Shown in pieces: positions 19,830 through 32,819 of a stretch of 64,000 nucleotides of DNA. Within the stretch, counting starts at the first letter, position 1, and the number at the start of each line of letters is the position of its first letter. Source of the DNA: Isoetes taiwanensis (lineage: Eukaryota > Streptophyta > Lycopodiopsida > Isoetales > Isoetaceae). The notes below the pieces were generated by a model, which saw only the letters and a list, made by a program, of their open reading frames with translations, was not told the origin of the DNA and ran no database searches. Where the stretch lies: assembly GCA_021234155.1 (NCBI GenBank), contig JAJEKV010000020.1, forward strand, positions 8,480,563 to 8,544,562. Reading direction: 5' to 3'. The position numbers and the translations under genes are program-made.

Positions 19830-21840
19830 TAGAACTAACCGTGCTTGATTGAAGAACAAGAACATTGATGATAAACGAGGCAGTCCTGATCCAATTTATA
19901 GGAACGGGTTCTACCCGGAATAGAAGCATCATAAGTTATAGCCTAGGTACATGCAAATATCTAAGGAAACATAATTTTAGGCAGTGACTCAGAAAGCCAC
20001 CAATTCGGTGAATGCCACCTCACATTTACCAAATAAAATTTCCTGGTTTCAGTAGCACGTTATTTATGGCCATCCAGCAAGTAGGTTTCCCAATGATTTC
20101 TCTAGTTTTTTTTTTTTTTTTTTTTTAATGGTGATAGCCGTCAGATTGGATTACTTTTTTGCAGTGGTTTTGGGATGTAGAGGTAACAATTTTAGAACGT
20201 CTGTAAAAACCCTATTTGCTTCTACGCTTGCATATGTTTCTACGTCTGTGAAAGCCCTATTTGCTTCTACGTCTGTGATAGATCCTGCAGTACCTTTGAA
20301 ATTTCGTAAATCACAGTGGCAGTTTGGATCCCGTTTGAATCAGAGGTTTGATCACGTTTGCCAGTTTGCAGTTTGCTTTGTCTGGTTGAAGACTTGTGCC
20401 GTATGATATCCCTGAAGAATGAAGTTTTTTGCTGTCAGTCTGCAATTGTTGGCCGAGCATCGATTGTGGAAGCAAGAAGTTTGGAGGTGTTTTGAGAGAA
20501 TTGGTTTAATCGTCTAGGTTCAGTTTTTGGGGGGGAATTGCTTCTCTGTTTAGCTTTTTTGTGCTTCTTTGTGCTCTTCAATGCCGTTTTCATTTTCTTC
20601 TTTAGTCCTGCCATCTGAGTTTTCAATTTGCTCTTGCTCCGCGTTTCACTGCGCGGTTCTCTCTGCGTCTGGATATCTACTCCCACATGTACGGCAGTTG
20701 ATTTTCGATGAGTCAAGCAACGGCTCTTGTTTTCTTGTTTTGTTAAAAATAGAGATTGGTTTAACGACTACTATATAATCTGAATGATTTCAAAACTGAA
20801 AGATATTCATAGGCATGTTAGATGCATTACAAAATTTTGATAATTCTCCTAGAATGATGATCTAATTACAAAAAATTGTGGATTCTTTGGTATTGCAGGG
20901 TAATCGAGCATGGGCTACTAGCAGGATACTTGGTCTATGATTCTTAACTTGTCAGTCAACTTCTTCCTAATTTTGCCTTTGTCAAATCCGGGTAATCGCT
21001 TTTGACAATGTATGAATTTGCAGCATAATGACGCTCATTAACAATCCCATAAGAATACATAGCATTAGATAAGTGATTTTGAGCTTGGGTCAGTTTGGAA
21101 AGCCGACATGCCATTTACTGTAGAGGTAATATCGAGAGCCTCTGGGTCAAACTAGAATGTTGCAAGAACCTCCTTTAGATTTGATATATATGCCAAATAA
21201 CTCAATATGCCAAATAGAACCTTGCCACACAACATAAAACCTCAACACAATTTGTAGAAAGTATAGCACTTGGAATAAAGGAGGAATTGTGATAGACCAG
21301 TTTGAATCAAACACAAACTTTCTCGGTATATATAAAAAGCATTTGCACCAAAGATGGCATAACTCCTTAACCACTACCCATTACAAGTTATTTGGATCTA
21401 GCCGTTCCTCACCATCCGATCACAACATGGTTATTTTCCATAACTCCTCAAATGTTCTTTTCTTGAAGAATACTCAGATGATTATTGTCGTGATATCTCA
21501 AATATGCAAATGTGAATGGACGTAATTTCACCAAACGTGTATTACGTCTGGTACTCTTCATGAGGAAGGCCATTACGCCATGTAGCACTCCTCCTAAAGG
21601 CTACCTAGTACGAAAAGGCCTGAGTTTATCTACTTACAGTGCAGCCTGAGTTTATCTACTTCAGAGATAAAAACATGAGTTTGCCCAACCTACTCAGGCT
21701 TGTGGTTAAGGTAGGTCAATCTCCTCTCGAGGGTCATGCAAAATAACCCTCGAGTTGGCCTTGATGGTTATGCAAATGAGGCTAACCTTCTCTTGAATTG
21801 CTGTCAAAATATCAAGCAGCCCAGGCTGTTGACTTTCATA
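19830..21840. other. Intergenic with minor repeats
   Basis: Contains a T-run (20107-20126), a ~55-bp two-copy repeat around CCTATTTGCTTCTACG (20208-20275), and a short palindrome CTCGAGGGT/ACCCTCGAG (21736-21757). A Lys/Arg-rich frame at 20435-20716 on the minus strand has no recognisable domain. No gene is claimed. Confidence 0.45.
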
Positions 21841-21844
21841 AAAG

Positions 21845-22149
21845 TTATTATTTTATTTTTTTAGGGACGAAAGACAATTTATATTAATAGGAAAATACTA
21901 ATACAACGGGACGTCAAGGAAGGTAGAGGTAAACCCAAACCTCATTCTTAATATTTGAATGTAACTTCAAACCAAAACTGGTTGTGTAGACGAGATCTGA
22001 TTTCTTGGTAGAGGTTCGTAGCAAGAGTATGCCACTCTCTGAAAACGACAAGACACCTGCGTTTCCACACCGCCCAACAAACTAGGGCCCTGGAAATATA
22101 GATTGCCCACTTCTTCAAGCGAGGCCATCTATCTGAAAAAATACCCAAA
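21845..22149 (-). mobile_element. LINE 3' fragment (RT zinc-binding region)
   Basis: The minus strand reads WPRLKKWAIYI then CWAVWKRRCLVVFREW, typical of the zf-RVT tail of plant LINEs, and a T-rich stretch at 21845-21865 is its poly(A) end. The copia-like element at 22155-24708 is inserted here; related sequence resumes to the right of it. Confidence 0.6.
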
Positions 22150-22154
22150 AGAAC

Positions 22155-24708
22155 TGCTATGAAATAGAATTGTGCGGAAAATTGTATATATTCAGAGATA
22201 ATCAGAGTTAATCCAAATAGCCTGGATTGTGGCTTTACATAGTGTATGGAGAGGCATGAGTTTCATCTCTTCATGAATGGACACATTCCACATCATCATG
22301 TCCTTTGGCATGGATTGATGACATGTACAAGCACAATATGATTTGTGTTTGTTCAGGGAGATTAATCCTTATTCATTTCTGTTAATACTCCCCCTTAATC
22401 TTCATGAACAAACCTTTATATAATCTTCTTCTTGAGAATTTTATGCGGCTTCAAATCTTGGAGTCTTTGCTCCTTTCCATACGTGCAGCTTCATTATAAA
22501 CATTACCACCATAACGTGGTCTTCATTACTATGGGTGCCATCTAATGTTTATTCCCAAATTACAAGTTAGACGCCACTAGGGTTGTGGACTTACCCTTAA
22601 CTTCAAAAGCTGCAATACTTGAACCATTCAAGTCTTTGGAAGTTTACAAGATCAAACTTCCAGAATAACTCCAACTACTCTTCACACATAAAATGGGTGT
22701 GCCATGTGCTTATGGCTTTCCTAACTTCTCCCCCTTTTGATCTTGGGAACTTCCAACAAGATCTAGGTTGAGAGTTCTTAGGTCTTGAGTGAACATTGTC
22801 ATCTTCAGAAGCCTAGAAGAGTTAGTGCCCTATGGAGTACCACTTAGAGGTGGCTTTAGCATCTTGTAGATGACCACTAATGCGTGGGTTTATGCATCCA
22901 AATTATTATGTGGTTTTTATTACGTTTGCAGAATTGAACAACTTAGCTGGAGTGTGATAACTCCGAATACTCTTGAGCTCCAGTTGTGGTGGCTTCAAAG
23001 AGTTGATAGTCTTCGCCATCATTTGCCAAATCTTCATCAGAATTTGGGAGTACTTATGCTTGAGTAATAGTCATAAGACTCATTTGCCAAAAGAGATGAG
23101 TCACTGGAAATTTCTATGATAGAAATTGGAGATGCTGCACTCTCATTAATTCCGTTGGGAATTGGAGTGTCATCATCTGAAGTGATCTCAATTATCTCAA
23201 GAGGACTCTCATTAATCCGGGGACCATTCAAGGAACTGGGTTCCTTGGTCTCTCCCCCTGGATGGTGTAAGATGTACACCGGTTGCTGAAGCTCTTGTTG
23301 ATGCTTAGAGGAACAGTATGAGTTTAAGTCCATATTTGGATTATGTGAATTTAATTCACAATCCATGATTTTAACTCTTTTACTAGAAGTTTTAAAGAGT
23401 TCTGGCATAATCATAAATAAATTCTGATAATACTTCACCTTTCGTTTTGGAGGAGGTGAGTACTTGGAACTGCCTTGAGAGTTCGAAGATTGGTCTTCAG
23501 CAGGTCTTTTGCCTTTGTCTATTATAATCAGCATCAAGGGAAAACTTGTAAGGATTTTCTTGCTTGTTGTAATGGACAAATGCTCCAAAATCAGAATGAT
23601 TTTCTGCTATAAGATATGCGTCTTGAGGAGGTGATCAGGCTCTTCAAGAGCGATTTTGGAAACAAAAAAAGGTTGGGGCGATTTGTGGATTTGGAGCAGA
23701 ATAGATGAAATCGTGTTTGAGGCAAGACTGGGAGGCCGAAATGATGCGTCTGTTGGGGCGCACCGTTTGGTGTCTGTCCAACTGGCATGTTTGTGCCAAA
23801 AAAAATTTGTCTGGGCGACGTCTTTGGGTTGCCGCGACTGCCATATCCGTTACTAGTCTTCTGCTGCCGTTTGACAGCAAGGATTAAATTCGATTCCTCC
23901 ATAAATCCAGAGTGCTTCTATCTGTCTTCGGCTGGCGTTGTTCAAAAGGAGTGGCAAATCCTTATTGCCCTCCATAGATTGATCCAAGAACTCAGATATG
24001 CCCGTTTTACAATTTCCTTTGCATGAAGGAATTATGGGTCTGAATACTTCATGGATCTCTGCAATTGCCTTAGAGGCATTTCTCTGGGAGATTTTTCATG
24101 CAATTTTATGCATATTTCTCAGTGTCTTGTTCACTGGAATACAGGATGAGCATCGTTTGATAGCTTCAGCATCATTTTCGGTCTACTTAGCCTTCATGGC
24201 TGAGACCTTGAGATGAATTTGACAGGGGGGATGCCAATTCAATAATTCTTGTATAGAAGCCGTTATGAATTTGCTTCAATGAGCAATATCATGCCAGCAT
24301 AATCTCGCTGCTTTATGTGCTTGCTTAAGATTTAGAGAAAAAAATTTAAGATTTTAATAAACCTTAATTTCTTCCGCAGTGTCCAGGATCGTTTGCTTGA
24401 CTTTTGCTTGGGCTGGGCTGCTCTACAAGGCAGCCCTCGATTTCTTTAGCCTTTTAACGAGGCTCTGATACCATGTTATGAAATAGAATTGTGCGGAAAA
24501 TTGTATATATTCAGAGATAATCAGAGTTAATCCAAATAGCCTGGATTGTGGCTTTACATAGTGCATGAAGAGGCATAAGTTTCATCACTTCATGAATGGA
24601 CACATTCCACATCATCATGTCCTTTGGCATGGATTGATGACATGTACAAGCACAATATGATTTGTGTTTGTTTAGGGAGATTAATCCTTATTCATTTCTG
24701 TTAATAAG
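22155..24708 (-). mobile_element. Small copia-like LTR element with perfect 5-bp target duplication
   Basis: Direct repeats of about 233 bp (22155-22387 and 24474-24708) form the LTRs. AGAAC flanks both ends (22150-22154 and 24709-24713). A primer site (minus strand TGGTATCAGAGC, about 24462-24473) sits beside the right LTR, and a purine tract (minus strand TTAAGGGGGAGTATTAA) beside the left LTR, fixing minus orientation. The 2.1-kb interior lacks integrase, RT and protease motifs, so it is non-autonomous. It interrupts a LINE. Confidence 0.92.
23037..23588 (-). CDS. Unknown 183-residue ORF inside the copia-like element, with two SUMO-interaction-like motifs
   Basis: The function is not known. 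The protein has a basic stretch (PPPKRKVKYY) and, near its end, two tandem hydrophobic-acidic motifs: LEIIEITSDDD and ISIIEISSDSS. These have the form of SUMO-interacting motifs, in which a short hydrophobic run is followed by acidic or serine residues. An adjoining frame (23591-23902) reads NGYGSRGNPKTSPRQIFFG. The ORF lies where copia gag-pol should be but shows no known domain. It could be captured host sequence or a diverged gag/spacer. Confidence 0.4.
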   Translation of the reverse strand: MEHLSITTSKKILTSFPLMLIIIDKGKRPAEDQSSNSQGSSKYSPPPKRKVKYYQNLFMIMPELFKTSSKRVKIMDCELNSHNPNMDLNSYCSSKHQQELQQPVYILHHPGGETKEPSSLNGPRINESPLEIIEITSDDDTPIPNGINESAASPISIIEISSDSSLLANESYDYYSSISTPKF

Positions 24709-24713
24709 AACTT

Positions 24714-25907
24714 CTTGACTTGTGAGGTGAGCGCTAGATAAATTTGTCAAGAGGAATACGTGTTATTGTTTTAATAATAGATGCCCTGTCATTCATGACC
24801 GCATAGTGGGGATCCATACTGTTGAAGCTCCTATACTTCATCCTGCAAGCAATTTATGTTATGCAGGCCAGATTTAACTCATAATTTTAGTGTCTAGCAT
24901 CAAACCAAAATAAGCAGACTATTGAAGGTCTCTTCATCAATCTATTCCATTCTCATGGAATGGTCAATAAAGTTTGCCCCATTACTCTTTACCACGAGGA
25001 GAAACGTATTCTTTGGGCACAAATGGTATAAATCCCCTTTCTATTTCCAATTTTCCCCACATGTTTTCTGGTTCTTATTTTCCTGAAAACAATTTCAGCA
25101 TTTCCCATACCTTATATATATGGCAATACGTTTAAGTGAAGACAACAAAACAAGGAAGGATAACATGAGAGAACTTAATGGATTTGAGGCAGCTACAGTA
25201 TCAAACTCAAGAATTACAGCAATTGTTGGCAGTATGGTAGGCTTTGTGACAATAATCTGGGGTATCCTAGGTAGGGAAGGTGCTGATGTTGGACAAGTGC
25301 AGATCGTTTGAACTCCTTCAATATCTTAGTACCTCTTTCTCCAATATGGTAGCCCCGATCCTGTAGCACCTTTGCTTATACTCAGTCTTCCAGCCATGGC
25401 TGATATTGAGTAATATCAACAATGTTGCGCCTAAGAAATTTGACATTGTCAGGATACTTTGTTTCTTCCCAGACTTGGTTTGGTGACGTATCTTTGGGAA
25501 CTACAAAACTTAGATATTCCAGAGATGAATTTGAACAATGCTTTTAAGGATCAATTCTTAGGCAAAACTAGTTATGCAATTTTTGGCCTTCTGAAAAAAC
25601 TACAGGTATTACTCACACAAACAAATAAGTAAAAGTTTTTATGTGCTATGTTGTGACAGGGTTGCCTATTAACATAAACACGTAGCAAGCACTATATAAC
25701 ATTGAGGTTTCCTTTCCGGCCATACTTCTCATATAGAATTCTTAGATCAACAAGAAACTTCATAGGGTTGTTCGTCACAATTAAACCTGGGAAAATCAAA
25801 GCAACCAAGAGCATCAAAATACTTTCTAGAAAACCATGGACAATAGATGAGCAGGAGGTTGACAAATAGTATTTTTTACAAATGTCCTGCAACCACGCCT
25901 CCTTTGC
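24714..25907. other. LINE remainder and intergenic sequence
   Basis: The first ~200 bases continue the LINE interrupted by the copia-like element. The rest, between the LINE and BIN4, holds no recognisable gene. A 63-residue frame at 25120-25311 (plus) has a hydrophobic stretch but no known domain. Confidence 0.4.
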
Positions 25908-27915
25908 TCACATACTTACTCTTCCCGGTCTTTTGTTTACTACTGCCTTCTTAGGAGCAGATATCCTTGATGGCCTCCTCTTGGTTACCGTCTTGTTTCC
26001 AGCCTACAATGAGAGATAATCAATATGCTGACCTCCTTAAGAGCAGAAGTATAAGTAACCACCTTCCTTGAGTTCCTAGCTGTTCCCAGAAATGACCTTG
26101 AATTTTTCTGCATACAATTAGGCAAAACATTAATGTAATAATTCTATCAACTCACATATGCAACGAAACAACTGTGCAATCTGCAATGCTTCAATATCCT
26201 GAAAATGAAACAAATTGTAACAATGGACTCACTCTAACTGTTTTGACACCTTTAGATTTGGGTGTCTGGAAACCATCTTCAGTGTCTTCAACCGTTTTAG
26301 AAGGACCTTTTTCATGAGCCACCACTGGCCTCCTCTCAACATCAGAATCAAAGATAATATCCTCCAGAGTCCCTACGAGTAGTGGAGTGGACTTAACACA
26401 TTAGCAAGGTGATTAACATGATGCTACTTACCTTCTATCATGGTTTCCATGTCATGAAAACTTGAACCAGGTGTAAGCTGCATAAATTCATTCATGACTG
26501 CTTCAACCTGCAATTTGGCAACGTAAAACATACTGCAAAGAAATTTGCATCTCTGCCATTTATGATGCATATGTTATCATCCATATGTTGACAAGCAGTA
26601 GATAGTGAAGGCAAATGGTGCACAGTCCAGAACTTAAACATGCAGAAAAAGATGGTACCAACCTTTGCCTCAAACTGTCCAATGTTCACCTGAGAAAAAA
26701 AAGTTTTTAGGCAGAAAGACTGACGCCATGATAAGCAAAAAAGTGCTCTTATGCTTTACCAGAAAGAATGAATTCGAAGGTATTATGGTGGCCTTGTAAA
26801 TGATTCCTGCATGCCGGTCGAATATGAGTTATACCCATGCATCACGACTTAAACTAGCAAACATATCCTGCTTTCACCACATTACCCTTCAAGTCTACAA
26901 GGGGCTCAATTTCGTCCCTTTCTGTATCTCTGGAGCTTGAAATCCTACCTATTGCCCCTATATCTCCACTCAGTTCAAGGGCATCTCCTTCACACTCCAC
27001 AAGGAGCTGCATCTCATGCAACTAGATGATACATAGTCATTTGCTCTGAACCACAGGAAAGCACTTGCAGCTTTGGCTGTGGATGTTACCTTCGATTTGT
27101 GTACTTTGTCAGTAAAGAATAGAGGAAGAGCAGTTGCAATCTGCAGTACCAATATTCAAATATCAAAATAAGGGGCCATCTCGCACGACATAACACCAGT
27201 GGATCTGGAAGAACCGACGTGTCTGAAACAAAATACTTCTCCACTAAAACTAGCAAAAAATACCTAACTGTTCTAGTACTTAAAAGAAATAGTATTTAAA
27301 ACATGAATACTTATTTCCGCATGGCATTTAGAAGCTTACTTTAGAATTTGACCGTCCTTTTGTCCCGACTTCATCCTCTTGATAGCACCATGCATTTTGA
27401 ATATTCTCATGTTCAACTTGAATATCACGATCCTGAAGGTTTTTGTGCTGTTGCATCTCTTTTTCGAAGAGAATGGCATCATATTCTTGAATCGCCGTAT
27501 CCACAACATTATTTTCTGGAAAGCTTCGCACTTCTGCCAGTTCCAAAATATTCCTTCTCTTTGTTTCGCCATCCTCTGCTACCTTTTTATGCTTGTTCCT
27601 TCTGGACGAAAATAATATGACATCTTCATCGGATGCATCTTCAATCTCTTCTTCAACAATGCTGGCAGATCTTGTTGTATTACTTGTGCTTGGAAGGTTG
27701 ACGAGACCCCGACGGAATGGATGCTCCAATCCATGATCAAATTTAACAGAAAAGAAAGACGAGGTAGAGGGGTCTGATAGCTGGATCAAGCCCTGTTTCG
27801 GACGCTGCAAATTTTGACTCCTATTACAAATCAAAACTGCACCCACAAGACAGAGAAAACACGAAAGAGAACATACTTGAAAGTCACGAAGCCAATCTGG
27901 ATCTTGCTCCTCCAT
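25908..27915 (-). CDS. BIN4: BIN4/MIDGET, subunit of the plant DNA topoisomerase VI complex (about 10 exons)
   Basis: BIN4 is a nuclear partner of plant topoisomerase VI, needed for endoreduplication and decatenation. Exons read from GT-AG signals: 27877-27915 (MEEQDPDWLRDFQ), 27340-27804, 27090-27140 (LFFTDKVHKSK), 26886-27006 (LLVECEGDALELSGDIGAIG), 26760-26806 (IIYKATIIPSNSFFL), 26663-26689 (VNIGQFEAK), 26432-26507 (VEAVMNEFMQL), 26233-26372, 26063-26107 and 25908-26003 (TKRRPSRISAPKKAVVNKR). The DPDWLRDFQ start, the EGD..LSGD.GA.GR core, DLKG-IYK.TI.PS and the basic C-terminus fit BIN4 as I know it. ATG 27915 is preferred over the longer non-ATG frame. GTAAGT follows the final basic codons, so another exon further left is possible. 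Phases are consistent where checked. Confidence 0.85.
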
Positions 27916-28082
27916 GGCAGCTACCGGAAGGAAGGCCAAACGGCAGTTCGCAAAGAATGTAAAAAGGTTGGGACTTCTTTAGAATCGTGTTTAGGCTTTG
28001 CGTTGTATTGTATCGTCGTAAATTTTCATGTAGGGATGGTTTTGAGTTTGGGTGGCAAAATCTTTATCCTAATTTGAGAATG

Positions 28083-28350
28083 TGAGTATGGTGAAATTGA
28101 ATTGAATTGAATGACTTTCATTGTCCACGGAGGCCAATCGCCTATCGGACCCAATACAAGAGCACCGCAGGCATATTGCTGCCCGAGTTAATAAACCCCC
28201 GCCCCAAAGGGCTTTTGAAGGAAAAACCGTGGCAGCAATAAAACTGCTGACAAGTTGTACAAATATACATACTCATGGAGTATTTCTTGCCCATCAAGTG
28301 GTTGTCTGGGGGCATATGCGAGCCCGCAGATCCATTACCCCCTGATGTAT
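28083..28350 (-). repeat. 3' untranslated end of LINE 1 with conserved hairpin
   Basis: The hairpin stem here is ATTGCTGCC with GGCAGCAAT; in the other two copies it is ATTACTG with CAGTAAT. One base pair is exchanged as a matched pair. The loop region (TTTTTCC, AAAGCCC, GGGGCGGGGGTT) is conserved. Confidence 0.7.
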
Positions 28351-31313
28351 GATCCTAGTGAGAGTACCGAGGTCGTGCTCAGTATCACGTGTAGCGGCTG
28401 GTCTGGCCTGACCAAGAGAGTGTAGCGTGCTTGGATCTGACGACATGTCGGGCAGCTCTGAAAAGTGTGACATTCATCCTTAATGGCTCCCATCTAGCAG
28501 CACTAACAAAGCCTATTCTGGCATGGTTCCTTAATCCACCTGTCTGTCTCAATGCGAAGATGGTGGGCACTTAGGCGATGAGCCTGCGCTTTTTCATGGG
28601 CAGATGTAAACGCAGGTAGCATTGTGGGCCGCGGTCCATTGTGGATTTTATGTGTTTCTTGTAATGTGTCGTTTTGACCTGCTCCAGGGCCCTAGGGTCT
28701 CAAAGCTTGATGAGGAAACAAAGATCAAGGTAATGCCTCAGGCTGTCCTGATCTGCCTCTATGTGCACCTATATGCACCTGTGATCCTGCACATTCCATC
28801 TGGCAAACCATTGAGCTCTCTTGTCCTTCCAACAGGCCTTGAGCTGTTGCGGTCCCATTGCTATGGTGTAAGCCAGGTACGAAAGATGGGCATCGTCCAT
28901 ATTGACATACTAAGAAGGCTTTCTGCACCTGCCCTAAGTCATTCCAAGTTGCTAAGGATACCATCGGGCCCTAGACCTCGACTCCGTACAGAAGAACGTG
29001 TTCCACCAGTACCCCGAACAAATGTGACTGATGGGCCAAATCATAGAGCTCTGACCTGTGGCTATTGTTCTGCATTGCATAGAGCGCTTTCCAGCCTACC
29101 GACACCCGCAATCGGATGGATGTGTCTCAACATAGTGAAGAAGGAAACTCCACTCCCAAGTACTTGTAGGTGGGCGTCACCTCCACAATTTGCCCGTGAT
29201 AGGTGAATAAAGGGGGCCTAGAGTGGCGTAAGGATGATATTAAGCCCACCTTAGTCTTGGCCATATTGACGCGCATGTCTATGGCCTAGCAAAATGCCTC
29301 CAGGGCGTCTAAATGAGACTGCATATCCTCTGGAGTGTGGGCCAGGAGGTCAACATCATCCATATAGATGAGCTGCCTGATGACTTGATGCAAAAGGTGG
29401 GTGCCACCCCCCCATTGTCAGTGATCCAGGTTTCCAACTGGTCAATGTACAGGCCAAATAGCGTTAGAGAGAGAGAGAGAGAGGACATCCCTATCGGACC
29501 CCAATATTACTGGTAAATGGTTGCCCCATCGGCTGCATTCAACCAGAACAATTCTCATACAGCATGTACACTGCATTCTGCATCTCTACAGGAAGCCCCA
29601 ATTGGCGCAATCTTGCCCACAGCACGGTGTCAAAAGCCTTCGCGAAGTCAACAAAACAGCAATGCAGATCTTGCCGGTGGTTCCTGTTGTCTTCAACCAA
29701 GATCCTCAATGTGAAAATATGATCAATAGTTGAGTGGCGAGGTCTGAAGCCTGCTTGCATGAGGGCCTGCACGTCTGTTGCCTCTGCCCATCTGGTCAAC
29801 TGCTGCTCGAGAATTCCAGCTTGCAGTTTGGAAAATATCGAACTGACCATGATTGTCCCTAGTTGGTTGAACAGTGTGGATCTCATGCCCTGTGAATGAG
29901 AACAACCCTGCTTGTAGTCCATTGCCGAGGAAAACCTTCATGTAGTGCTCTGTTGAACAGTGTAGTGAGGATCGGTATTATAGGCTGCCCTGCCCACTTG
30001 AGTAATTCTGCTTGCATGCTGTCCTGTCCAGGTATGCTGCTTTTTCATTGGCCGATGTTGTAGGCCCTGAATGACATCATCCTCTGTGAGTTCTAACACC
30101 GGACCATTCTGTGGTTCGTGTTCCAGGAGGATCATAGAGCTGCTGCAAGTACTGCTCCCACTGCCCAACAGTGATATGCCCTGTAGGCTACACTGGCTTT
30201 CGAAGTGCCCTTTTCCAGAAGGTTCTGGGATGACTGTCAAGCAGGTAGAACATTTCTCCTTGGTGCCTCGGGTGGTACTGCCTTGCCTTTGGGAAAGCGC
30301 GATATTGTGCGGTGGCCTGTGGGCACATAGCTGGGTCCATGATCTGGCGAAGCCTGCATTTGTGTTCCTTACACTCAGCATCAAACCACCGGTTATGCAT
30401 GAAGGTTGTGGTTTCTGAAATCCTTCGTGGGTGGGTTCTCCCAAAACACCTTTCTACTGCGGTTTGTAGCAGCTCAATTAGCTGGCTCGTCTGCTGCTCT
30501 AACATGGTGGCTTGCAAAATTCCTGCCAGATCGTCTGTGAGCATTCCGGCATAAGCCTCTGCCTGTTCCTAATCCAGTCGCAACTGAGGTTGGCGAGAAG
30601 CCACCATAGAGGGGGTCGCTCCACTCCAGTTTGTGCATTGAAACAAGGAGTATGACACTATCCAACTGCTTGTATTGCCGGATGTCATCATACAGATCAA
30701 TGTAAGGATTCATCCTATCTACATCTGAGTGGCTGTGGTAGAAGTTGCTCTCTACATAAAGGAAGTAGCACGCGGCCAGGAAGAGAGGGTTACCACTACA
30801 ATTATGCACGTGTCCCCACAGGTACCGGTTGTGTCTGTCTGTCTTGTTGCAGGGAAACTGACTGTGTCAAAACTGTCCAGTAATAACAGGCAACCCCCTC
30901 CCCCCTCCCGGTGTCCCTTTTTTCTCGTGCAACTATTGAATACTGAAAAATGTTGGTACCCTGAAAGATCAGGTAGTCTGTGCCCTTCATGCTCCCATGA
31001 CTCCTCCCCCTTCTGCCATGGGAAACCTCGACAGTTCCAGGAGATCATCCGGAGGTACATTCCTAGTTGTTAGCAGCAGTTGTATGCACATACTAGGTTG
31101 CGGGGAAAGAGCAAGGAGTAGAAGCAGGATGAGTCGCGGGAACGGGGCAAGAAGCAGTGGGAGCGGAGGTAGCATGTGACTGGGGGGCAGTGGCCACTGA
31201 GCAGGGCATGGAGCTGGAGCAGGCGGGATAGGAGCATGATCAGCAGGGGCTGGAGTTGTGGCAGTGTGGCCTGAGGGGTCTGTAGCAATATTTGGCAGGC
31301 GAAAAATGCACAT
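28083..31313 (-). mobile_element. LINE 1: endonuclease, RT and structured 3' end (degraded)
   Basis: On the minus strand, an APE-type endonuclease begins ISWNCRG (about 31050). RT follows with GFRPRHSTIDHIFTLR and CCFVDFAKAFDTV (motif A region, 29620-29750) and YMDDVDLLA (motif C, about 29350-29385). The 3' end (28083-28350) matches the separate tails at 17710 and 41930 and finishes in (TTCAA)n-like repeats instead of poly(A). Frames are broken many times. A (GA)n run sits in the RT at about 29466-29483. The sequence upstream to 31313 is probably its 5' region. Confidence 0.85.
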
Positions 31314-32819
31314 CCTCCCTCGAACTAGTCCTGCGGCTCCCCCTCGACGGCGATGCTTCTAACATTGGTGAGCTCTTGCCTGCGTGACTCCTATTGCTCT
31401 AATGTGAGGTCTCGGTCCATATACAGGTAATCGCCTTCAATTGCGTGCCCCGGCGCAGTATGGCACCTCGTACCTGTGCAACTGCAACCGTGAAGATGAC
31501 AATGCGATTGTGGTTAGGGCGTTGAGCACCATGGCCACTGGGCTAGAGAGAGAAAGTGCAGGCGCTAGAGAGAGAAAGTGGCAGGCACAAAAGGGATGCA
31601 TCAAATCGAGGTGAACCTATACATCAATAGATATACTTCTTTTAGAGGAAGAGAAAGGTTTTATGTTTAGCATTTCTTTGGTTTTCCCTTAACGTTCACA
31701 AAAGAAAAGGGTGCCAATGTATTACATATTGCCCCTATAGCATTGTTCTTTGGAAGATCAAATTTGGAATGTGCTAGATTAGGATGAAGAGTTGTGAACA
31801 ATGACAAGATGTGATTTACGATCTTGTAATTAAAAGGGCATCCTTTGGTAGGCTAAGGTCATTTTCTATTGGGTCCGGAGGCGCTACTAGAGGATTGAAA
31901 AGGCAAATGAAATTGTGTTTTTTGTGTTTCTGAATAGATGGATGAGTTGTTGAAGCGAGGATGTTTACTCTAAGTCTAAGTTCGAAACATCACTATAAAT
32001 TCAAGGAGTCAAAGGTCTCTTTGGATGAGCTAGACTTTTTCTCTCATATACTCACTTGCTTAACATGCTTGGATATTAGGATGAAAGTGGCCAGCAACTT
32101 TTTGTGTATGAATTCATGACACATTATGGAACTAAGCATCATTTGATGGCCAAGGATAGCTTGGATAGTTATAGGCATACGTTGGAAATATATTTAAGAT
32201 GTTGGAGTCTTAGGATTGCTTTTACATGGGCAATTTATATCAAAATTGCTTCTACATCGGCAATTGTTCATATGGAAAATATAAAAGTTTGCATCCTTTC
32301 TAGAGTCCTCAACTTTTAAACTAATAATGCTTGCTTGGAAAACATAGTCCAACAATGTTGGGTAGATGTTGGAGGCCTATAAATTGACATAATGATGCTA
32401 CCTTCAGATGTGTTAAAGGTTCTAAAATTTGTGCATTTGTGACTTGCAAATCTATAGAACTTAGGCCCATATATAGGTTCTATACTTCTTAGCTCATGTT
32501 CCAGATGCTCACAATTATTGATTGGTCATCCTCCATTTTTCTACTGCTAAAACAAAAGAAATGTTGCTTGAAAGATCATATATCTTGATTATATATTGCA
32601 TTCTCTACATTCAACACACACCCCCTTTTTTTGGCAAGATTGGGTTTATAGTCATTTGAATAAGTTACATCATATAGCAAACCATGAAGGCATGCTTTCA
32701 TCATAAAGATCGAGACATGATCCTTATAAAATGTAACTATGTTACTACATATGGGCCTGATACAAAAAGGCGCCTTGCCCTTTAATAGTATCAATAAGTA
32801 ATACTATTTAAAATAAGAT
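31314..32819. other. Intergenic, nothing firmly recognised
   Basis: The left part contains a doubled GCTAGAGAGAGAAAGTG word (31542-31580) that may belong to the LINE 5' region. The rest is AT-rich without coding signal. Confidence 0.4.

Noticed and set aside
20435-20716. Lys/Arg-rich 93-residue minus-strand ORF
   Set aside because: Low complexity, no domain, no conserved context; likely chance.
25120-25311. Small plus-strand ORF with a hydrophobic stretch
   Set aside because: No conserved domain, no clear promoter, surrounded by transposon debris.
30987-31313. Proline-rich 108-residue ORF at the LINE 1 start
   Set aside because: Compositionally biased frame overlapping the endonuclease start; probably LINE 5' region.
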